The notes beneath the pieces were generated by a model. The model saw nothing but the letters and a program-made list of their open reading frames with translations. It searched no databases and was not told where the DNA came from. A stretch of DNA of 9,108 nt from an uncultured Eubacteriales bacterium. GTDB taxonomy: Bacteria > Bacillota > Clostridia > Oscillospirales > Oscillospiraceae. Positions 5,273 through 9,108 of the stretch are shown one piece after another. The DNA is taken from assembly GCA_905210385.1 (NCBI GenBank), contig CAJLWS010000049.1, forward strand, positions 1 to 9,108, read 5' to 3'. Positions within the stretch are counted from its first letter, which is position 1, and every line of letters begins with the position of its first letter. Position numbers and translations under genes: made by a program.

Positions 5273-7423
5273 TTACTTGATGGGCTCTCCGGCGGCCTTC
5301 TTGGCCTCGATCTCCCGGAGGGCATCCTTGTAGGACAGGTTGACCCGCCCCTTTTCGTCGATGTCGGTAACCTTTACCCAGATCATGTCGCCGATGTTAA
5401 CCACATCTTCCACCTTGTTTACCCGGTGGTTGGCCAGCTTGGAGATGTGCACCATGCCGTCCTTGCCGGGGGCTAGCTCCACAAAGGCTCCAAACTGGAG
5501 GATACGCACCACCTTGCCATAGTACAGGGCGCCCACCTCGGGAACGAAGACGATGGTCTCGATCATCTTCTTGGCGGCGTCACAGGCCTCGGCGTTGGGG
5601 GATGCGATGTGGATGGTGCCGTCGTCCTCGATGTCCACGGTGGCGCCCGACTCAGCGGTGATCTTCTGGATCACGCTGCCACCCTTACCGATGACCTCCC
5701 GGATTTTGTCCGGGTCGATCTTCATGGTAATCATCTTGGGGGCATACTTGCTAACCTCGGGCCGGGGCTGGGCGATGCAGGGCAGCATGATCTCGTCCAG
5801 GATGGCAAAGCGGGCGTCCCGGGTGATCTCCAGGGCCTCCTTGATGATCTCGTGGGAGAGACCGTCGTTCTTCAGGTCCATCTGGATGGCGGTGATGCCC
5901 TTCTTGGTGCCAGCCACCTTGAAGTCCATCTCGCCGTGGAAGTCCTCCACACCCTGGATGTCGATGAAGGTGGTGAAGGAGCCGTCGTCGTCCTGGATCA
6001 GTCCGCAGCTGATGCCGGCCACGGGGGCCTTGATGGGCACGCCGGCGTCCATCAGCGCCAGGGTAGAGCCACAGATGGAGCCCTGAGATGTGGAGCCATT
6101 AGAGCTCAGAACCTCAGAGACCACCCGGATGGCGTAGGGGAACTCCTCCACGCTGGGCAGCACCGGCTCCAGGGCCCGCTCGGCCAAGGCGCCGTGGCCC
6201 TTCTCCCGGCGGTTGGTGGAGCGGGAGGCACGGGCCTCGCCCACGGAGAAGCCGGGGAAGTTATAGTGGTGCATGTACCGCTTCTCGGTCTCCTCCCAGA
6301 TGGTATCCAGCTTCTGGCAGGCGGCCAGGGTGTTCAGGGTGCACACGGACAACACCTGGGTCTGGCCGCGGGTGAACAGGCCGGAGCCGTGGACCCGGGG
6401 CAGCACGCCCACTTCGGCGGCCAGGGGGCGGATCTCATTCTTGGCGCGGCCATCCACGCGGTGGCCCTCCAGCAGCCAGGCCTTGACGATCTTCTTCTGG
6501 AACTTGTAGGTGAACTCCTCCAGGTACTTGTCCATGTCGGGGTACTGCTCCAGGTACTTCTCGTGCCAGTGGTCGATCATGGCGTTCCACCGGGCCTCCC
6601 GGACGTTCTTGTCGTCGGTGTCCATGGCGGCTTTGGCCTCGTCCATGAAGTTGGCCACGATGTCGTCGAACAGCTCCTGGTTGAAATCGGCATGCTCATA
6701 CTCGAACTTGGGCTTGCCGATCTCGGCCACGATGCCGTTGATGAACTCCACCTGCTTGCGGATCTCCTCGTGGGCCTTCACGATGCCCTCGTACATGATC
6801 TCATCGGGGATCTCCTTGGCCCCTGCCTCGATCATGACCACCTTCTCCTTGGTGGCGGCCACGGTGACGTCCATCTGGGAACGGTGCTTCTGCTCCTGGT
6901 TGGGGTTCATGACGATCTGGCCGTCCACATAGCCCACTTCCATGCAGCCGATGGGCCCATTCCAGGGGATATCGGAGTAGGACAGGCAGGCGGATACGCC
7001 GATCATGGCAGTGACCTCGGGAGAGCAGTCATAATCCACGCTCATCACGGTGCAGGTGACCACCACGTCGTTGCGCAGGTCGGAGGGGAACAGGGGCCGG
7101 ATAGGCCGGTCGATGAGGCGGCTGGCCAGCACGGCGGGCAGAGAGGGCTGGCCCTCCCGGCGCATGAAGGAGCCGGGGATGCGGCCCACAGCGTATAGCT
7201 TCTCCTCAAAGTCCACGCTCAGAGGGAAGAAGTCAATTCCGTCCCGGGGCCGGGGGGAGGCGGTGACCGCCACCAGCACGCTGGTCTCGCCGTAGGTGAC
7301 CATGGCGGAGGCGTTGGCCAGCTCGGCCATCTTGCCCACCTCGATGGTCAGCGGGCGGCCGGCCACAGTGGTCTCGTACTTCTTGTAGTTTGCAAATTGC
7401 TTGTGCTTGATGATGGTTGACAT
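5273..7423 (-). CDS. pnp: Polyribonucleotide nucleotidyltransferase (PNPase)
   Basis: A 3'-to-5' phosphorolytic exoribonuclease that releases nucleoside diphosphates in mRNA decay and works as a trimer. The 716-residue product shows the full architecture: a first RNase PH domain (about 13-145), a helical linker (about 150-320), a second RNase PH domain (about 322-555), a KH domain with REVIGKGGSVIQKI (575-588) and an S1 domain (about 628-700). Active-site features include NRREKGHG (404-411), SNGSTSQGS (441-449) and EDFHGEMDFK (493-502). In the last, Asp494, Asp500 and Lys502 match the E. coli catalytic Asp486, Asp492 and Lys494. I chose ATG at 7421-7423 because AAAGGAG at 7432-7438 is well placed; the longer frame to 7516 runs through a leader stem-loop. 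The gene follows rpsO, the conserved bacterial order. Confidence 0.98.
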   Translation of the reverse strand: MSTIIKHKQFANYKKYETTVAGRPLTIEVGKMAELANASAMVTYGETSVLVAVTASPRPRDGIDFFPLSVDFEEKLYAVGRIPGSFMRREGQPSLPAVLASRLIDRPIRPLFPSDLRNDVVVTCTVMSVDYDCSPEVTAMIGVSACLSYSDIPWNGPIGCMEVGYVDGQIVMNPNQEQKHRSQMDVTVAATKEKVVMIEAGAKEIPDEIMYEGIVKAHEEIRKQVEFINGIVAEIGKPKFEYEHADFNQELFDDIVANFMDEAKAAMDTDDKNVREARWNAMIDHWHEKYLEQYPDMDKYLEEFTYKFQKKIVKAWLLEGHRVDGRAKNEIRPLAAEVGVLPRVHGSGLFTRGQTQVLSVCTLNTLAACQKLDTIWEETEKRYMHHYNFPGFSVGEARASRSTNRREKGHGALAERALEPVLPSVEEFPYAIRVVSEVLSSNGSTSQGSICGSTLALMDAGVPIKAPVAGISCGLIQDDDGSFTTFIDIQGVEDFHGEMDFKVAGTKKGITAIQMDLKNDGLSHEIIKEALEITRDARFAILDEIMLPCIAQPRPEVSKYAPKMITMKIDPDKIREVIGKGGSVIQKITAESGATVDIEDDGTIHIASPNAEACDAAKKMIETIVFVPEVGALYYGKVVRILQFGAFVELAPGKDGMVHISKLANHRVNKVEDVVNIGDMIWVKVTDIDEKGRVNLSYKDALREIEAKKAAGEPIK

Positions 7424-7468
7424 ACGGTTCGCTCCTTTGCTCTTAGTTTTTTGCCGGAGCCAACACCC

Positions 7469-7524
7469 TTTAGCACTTGAACACAGGCCCCACCTCTTGG
7501 CAAGACCCATGTTCAACTGCTAAA
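7469..7524 (-). promoter_or_regulatory. Long imperfect stem-loop in the pnp leader
   Basis: Bases 7469-7483 and 7510-7524 are inverted repeats matching at 14 of 15 positions, with a 26-base intervening segment. The structure ends about 30 bases upstream of the pnp ribosome binding site and has no U-tract, so it is not a simple terminator. In E. coli, pnp is autoregulated through RNase III cleavage of a leader stem followed by PNPase attack; this stem is in the right place for a comparable role. That function is inferred. Confidence 0.55.
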
Positions 7525-7556
7525 TAGGCGGCCGCCCCAGCAGGGTTAGTCGCGAA

Positions 7557-7595
7557 GAACCAGAGGGCGCGTGGATCCACGACGCCCTCTGGTTC
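7557..7595 (-). terminator. Hairpin between rpsO and pnp (attenuating terminator or processing site)
   Basis: A perfect 13-bp stem, 7557-7569 paired with 7583-7595, is extended by an inner 5-bp stem (7570-7574 with 7577-7581) and a single bulged A at 7582. It starts 5 bases after the rpsO stop codon. On the - strand only a weak U-tract (TTCTT) follows, so termination is probably partial, allowing pnp to be read from the rpsO promoter. E. coli has a terminator in the same place. Confidence 0.7.
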
Positions 7596-7600
7596 AAAAA

Positions 7601-7867
7601 TTACTTTCTGATTCCCAGCTTGGCAATGATGGCGCGATAGCGCTCAATGTCCTTCTTGGCCAGATAGTCCAGCATCTTGCGGCGCTTACCCACCATCTTC
7701 AGCAGGCCGCGGCGGCTGTGGTTGTCGTGGGTGTGGATCTTCAGGTGCTCGGTGAGCTCCTGGATGCGGGCGGTGAGAATGGCGATCTGCACCTCGGGAG
7801 AGCCGGTGTCGGTTTCGTGGGTGCGGTTGGCCTCGATGACGGCCGTTTTCTGTTCCTTGCGAATCAT
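7601..7867 (-). CDS. rpsO: 30S ribosomal protein S15
   Basis: S15 binds the central domain of 16S rRNA at a three-way junction and is a primary assembly protein of the 30S subunit. The 88-residue basic product has the family's standard length and motifs: TGSPEVQIA (21-29), HTHDNHSRRGL (45-55) and GKRRKMLDYL (60-69). I chose ATG at 7865-7867 because AAAGGTGG (7876-7883) sits at the right distance. The longer frame would begin at GTG inside that ribosome binding site. The gene is first in the rpsO-pnp unit, with its own strong promoter and a leader of about 117 bases. In many bacteria S15 represses its own translation through its leader RNA. Confidence 0.98.
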   Translation of the reverse strand: MIRKEQKTAVIEANRTHETDTGSPEVQIAILTARIQELTEHLKIHTHDNHSRRGLLKMVGKRRKMLDYLAKKDIERYRAIIAKLGIRK

Positions 7868-7984
7868 GGGTTGTTCCACCTTTCTGTTTTTCTCCCCAGC
7901 CGCTGGGTATCGGGCGGGTGGTCCCCGCGGAAACGCGGCCCTTGTCCCGAAACTAAGCCGGCGGGTGTGCGTGAAAATTCACGC
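7868..7984 (-). promoter_or_regulatory. Structured rpsO leader, candidate S15 autoregulatory RNA
   Basis: The predicted leader contains three perfect small hairpins. A 7-bp stem sits at the very 5' end (7969-7975 with 7978-7984), a 5-bp stem CCGCG/CGCGG at 7925-7929 with 7934-7938, and a 5-bp stem CCCAG/CTGGG at 7895-7899 with 7903-7907. A CCACC segment (7917-7921) can pair with the GGTGG of the ribosome binding site (7876-7880), enclosing the last hairpin. S15 leader regulation is known in several phyla with unrelated structures; I cannot assign this one to a known class. Confidence 0.45.
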
Positions 7985-7990
7985 TCAAGC

Positions 7991-8019
7991 AGTATATCAC
8001 AGTCCTTTGTGTTTGTAAA
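7991..8019 (-). promoter_or_regulatory. Promoter of the rpsO-pnp operon
   Basis: On the - strand, TTTACA (-35, 8014-8019; 5 of 6) is separated by exactly 17 bases from TATACT (-10, 7991-7996; 5 of 6). A TG dinucleotide in the extended -10 position (TGATATACT) reinforces it. Transcription would begin near 7984, exactly at the 5' base of a hairpin. The promoter sits directly behind the terminator of the upstream gene pair. Confidence 0.88.
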
Positions 8020-8029
8020 GGCTGTTTTA

Positions 8030-8068
8030 CTGGAAAAGTATTGCGGGGCGGAAGAAGTCCACCCCGCA
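8030..8068 (-). terminator. Terminator of the Cys-rich protein operon
   Basis: Bases 8042-8052 and 8058-8068 form an 11-bp stem with one T-G wobble and a 5-base loop. On the - strand it is followed by ATACTTTTCC, a modest U-tract. It lies 19 bases past the stop codon of the Cys-rich gene and just upstream of the rpsO -35 box, separating the two transcription units. Confidence 0.78.
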
Positions 8069-8086
8069 CACCCACGTTCTTTTCCT

Positions 8087-8470
8087 TTATCGGCCTGAAT
8101 CGTCCAGGAGAAAGGAAATTAAGCCCTCCACATGGTCAAACTCATCGTAATCCCCTTCCACTCCCGTCCGGTGATATACCACCCCGACCCGTTCCTTCCG
8201 ATCCAGACGGTCCAGCAGCATCCGTACCCCAAAATGTCGGGCAAAAAGGGAAAACCCCCGGGGCTTGACCTTGGCCAGCAGTCCCTTGCGGCACCCCTCC
8301 AGCTCCCCGCAGGCCCAGCACCCCTCCAGATTCCGCTCCATGGAGCAGCGCCGGTTTTCACAGCCGTCCGCCCCGAGGCACCCGCCATCCCGACAGCCGG
8401 AGCAGACGTCCGCCTCCGAGCACAGGCAGCAGGCCAGGCCGCACCGGGCAATGCCCAACTCCCGGTTCAC
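8087..8470 (-). CDS. Cysteine-rich DUF3795-like protein
   Basis: The 127-residue protein has twelve cysteines in its first 60 residues (10, 14, 15, 17, 23, 26, 31, 37, 42, 51, 54, 60), several spaced as CxxC or CxxxC pairs. The opening RCGLACCLC, the following CSGC and the CWAC...C stretch resemble DUF3795 proteins, which are presumed metal or Fe-S binding and have no established function. The second half has few cysteines, an alpha/beta look and an acidic end. The start is GTG at 8468-8470. A GGGAGGG ribosome binding site (8478-8484) lies inside the last codons of the upstream gene, and only 4 bases separate stop from start. This points to translational coupling with the upstream tail-anchored protein. 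Family assignment is by motif memory, not search. Confidence 0.75.
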   Translation of the reverse strand: MNRELGIARCGLACCLCSEADVCSGCRDGGCLGADGCENRRCSMERNLEGCWACGELEGCRKGLLAKVKPRGFSLFARHFGVRMLLDRLDRKERVGVVYHRTGVEGDYDEFDHVEGLISFLLDDSGR

Positions 8471-8474
8471 TGTC

Positions 8475-8834
8475 TCACCCTCCCAGAATCCGGATCACCA
8501 GCAGGACCATGACACCCACCACGGACAGGCTGGCCAGCAGCTCCCCGCCATACAGGATCCGGCTCCTGTGATCCCTCCGGGGCCGGGTCTGGACGGCTGG
8601 AGCTGGCGCCCATACCTGGCTCAGATTCTCCTCCCACGCCTCCCCGGCCTGTTCCTCCTCCCGGGCCGCCCGCCAGGCGGCCAGGTCAACCACATTGTCC
8701 CGCCGGATCAGGCGGCCCTCCGCCGCCGGGCGCCGGGCGAGCGCCAGCCGTCGGGCGCCGCCCACCGCCTGCTTCACACCGTCCCCGGAGACGAGGATCT
8801 CCCGGGCCGTAAAGGTATAGTAGGTAGTCTCCAT
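8475..8834 (-). CDS. Small protein with a single C-terminal membrane segment, family unknown
   Basis: I do not recognise this 119-residue protein. Its N-terminal two thirds is soluble and charged, with a block NVVDLAAWRAAREEE (47-61) likely to be helical. A basic stretch RPRRDHRSR (84-92) precedes one hydrophobic segment at about 97-114. The basic flank suggests the bulk of the protein stays in the cytoplasm and the C-terminus anchors it. There is no signal peptide, LysM domain or cysteine. ATG at 8832-8834 has a good ribosome binding site (GGGAGG about 9 bases upstream). It is first in a two-gene unit with the Cys-rich protein and is transcribed from a promoter bearing LexA-like palindromes. 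A damage-induced small membrane protein, such as a division inhibitor, is one speculative possibility. Confidence 0.75.
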   Translation of the reverse strand: METTYYTFTAREILVSGDGVKQAVGGARRLALARRPAAEGRLIRRDNVVDLAAWRAAREEEQAGEAWEENLSQVWAPAPAVQTRPRRDHRSRILYGGELLASLSVVGVMVLLVIRILGG

Positions 8835-8957
8835 TGCTTTCAGCCTCCCTTTCCTTGCTCGAAGGGCCCTTTGGGGGCTGGCCCCATTCCATCCGCCGCC
8901 CCTCTCCCGGTTCAGCTGCGGGATGCCCTCCTCTTTTGTATTCAGGATAGCAGCTAT

Positions 8958-8979
8958 AAAGTCCCATAGGACGGACTTT
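8958..8979 (-). promoter_or_regulatory. Leader hairpin upstream of the tail-anchored protein gene
   Basis: AAAGTCC (8958-8964) and GGACTTT (8973-8979) form a perfect 7-bp stem with an 8-base loop, about 22 bases downstream of the predicted transcription start. The - strand tail is TATAG, so it is not a strong terminator. The rest of the roughly 165-base leader (8835-9002) holds no gene with a standard start codon and ribosome binding site. Confidence 0.35.
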
Positions 8980-8986
8980 TATTGAT

Positions 8987-9000
8987 CGAACTGTTGTTTG
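8987..9000. promoter_or_regulatory. LexA-box-like palindrome just downstream of the promoter
   Basis: CGAAC, four bases, then GTTTG at 8987-9000 fits the Gram-positive LexA/DinR operator pattern (CGAAC-N4-GTTYG/C). Nine of the ten arm positions fit a perfect palindrome. It lies immediately after the predicted transcription start (about 9002), where repressor binding would block transcription. Motif match only; the background rate in this genome is unknown. Confidence 0.5.
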
Positions 9001-9008
9001 ATATCTGA

Positions 9009-9037
9009 ACTATAATACATACGTTCGATTTTGTCAA
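9009..9037 (-). promoter_or_regulatory. Promoter of the two-gene unit, with a second LexA-like half-operator in the spacer
   Basis: On the - strand, a perfect TTGACA (-35, 9032-9037) is separated by 17 bases from TATAGT (-10, 9009-9014; 5 of 6). The spacer contains CGAAC followed by GTAT and GTAT (9014-9027 in the opposite orientation). This has a complete left LexA arm and a degenerate right arm partly constrained by the -10 box. Transcription would start near 9002 and read into the tail-anchored protein gene. Confidence 0.85.
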
Positions 9038-9057
9038 GGTCCCTTTCCTGGGCTAAG

Positions 9058-9097
9058 CAAAGAAAACCGGCCGCCGTGCAGAGGCACGGCGGCCGGT
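9058..9097 (-). terminator. Strong terminator of a gene beyond the right edge
   Basis: A perfect 14-bp stem, 9066-9079 paired with 9084-9097, has a 4-base loop. On the - strand it is followed by TTTTCTTTGC, a clear U-tract. It implies that a - strand gene lies beyond base 9108 and ends just upstream. On the + strand the tail is only CTTTG. Confidence 0.88.
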
Positions 9098-9108
9098 CTT
9101 TGATCGGA

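Noticed and set aside
5609..7198. A 529-codon open frame on the + strand opposite pnp
   Set aside because: It is antisense to a fully convincing PNPase gene. Its product is a low-complexity run of Gly, Val, Leu, His and Asp, typical of the shadow of a GC-rich gene.
7424..7468. AAAAAACTAAG just before the pnp ribosome binding site, resembling the 3' tail of a preQ1-I riboswitch
   Set aside because: The required preceding stem with its roughly 12-base C/U-rich loop, and a TAG-type partner for the pseudoknot, are not present. pnp is also not a queuosine gene.
7570..7581. Palindrome containing GGATCC between rpsO and pnp, considered as a protein operator
   Set aside because: It is simply the apical part of the longer rpsO-pnp hairpin, so RNA structure explains it.
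8686..8967. A - strand open frame starting at the ATG at 8967 in the leader of the tail-anchored protein gene
   Set aside because: No ribosome binding site precedes that ATG, and most of the frame is an overlapping shadow of the 119-residue gene. The alternative in-frame extension of that gene to about 8975 has no ATG, GTG or TTG start.
1..9108. Search for CRISPR arrays, insertion sequences, tRNA genes, attachment sites and phage or defence genes
   Set aside because: No direct-repeat arrays, transposase motifs, tRNA-like cloverleafs or recognisable defence proteins are seen. All repeats found are single hairpins next to genes.

Overview
The window looks like chromosomal core sequence from a GC-rich, low-motility-island-free member of the Clostridia. 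I infer an Oscillospiraceae-like gut anaerobe from four things: strong AGGAGG-type ribosome binding sites, tightly packed genes, a Bacillus-type L-lactate dehydrogenase with the fructose-bisphosphate-type motif set, and the gene families present. Family-level taxonomy is inference only. There are nine protein genes, with no tRNA, rRNA, CRISPR array, insertion sequence or phage gene.

Left half, + strand. The window opens inside a GltA/NfnB-type flavoprotein gene, which ends at a perfect 15-bp terminator. A three-gene operon follows: lspA (signal peptidase II), overlapped by an RluD-family pseudouridine synthase gene, then an ElbB/DJ-1-family gene. A likely lspA promoter lies on top of the preceding terminator. 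The operon ends at a 12-bp hairpin. L-lactate dehydrogenase follows alone, with a leader hairpin beside its ribosome binding site.

Right half, - strand, read right to left. A promoter with a perfect -35 box and two LexA-box-like palindromes (8987-9037) drives a two-gene unit: a 119-residue protein of unknown family with one C-terminal membrane segment, and a 12-cysteine DUF3795-like protein. That unit ends at 8042-8068. Directly after it lies a strong extended -10 promoter for rpsO-pnp (ribosomal protein S15 and polynucleotide phosphorylase), a conserved bacterial pair. Both rpsO and pnp have structured leaders suited to the autoregulation known for these genes elsewhere. A membrane acyltransferase (acyltransferase-3 family) lies downstream of pnp behind two hairpins, and converges on ldh at a shared 13-bp terminator hairpin.

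The most interesting part is the right-hand end. If the LexA-like boxes are real, the tail-anchored protein and the Cys-rich protein form an undescribed DNA-damage-controlled pair. The RNA leaders of rpsO and pnp come next. The rest is ordinary housekeeping.
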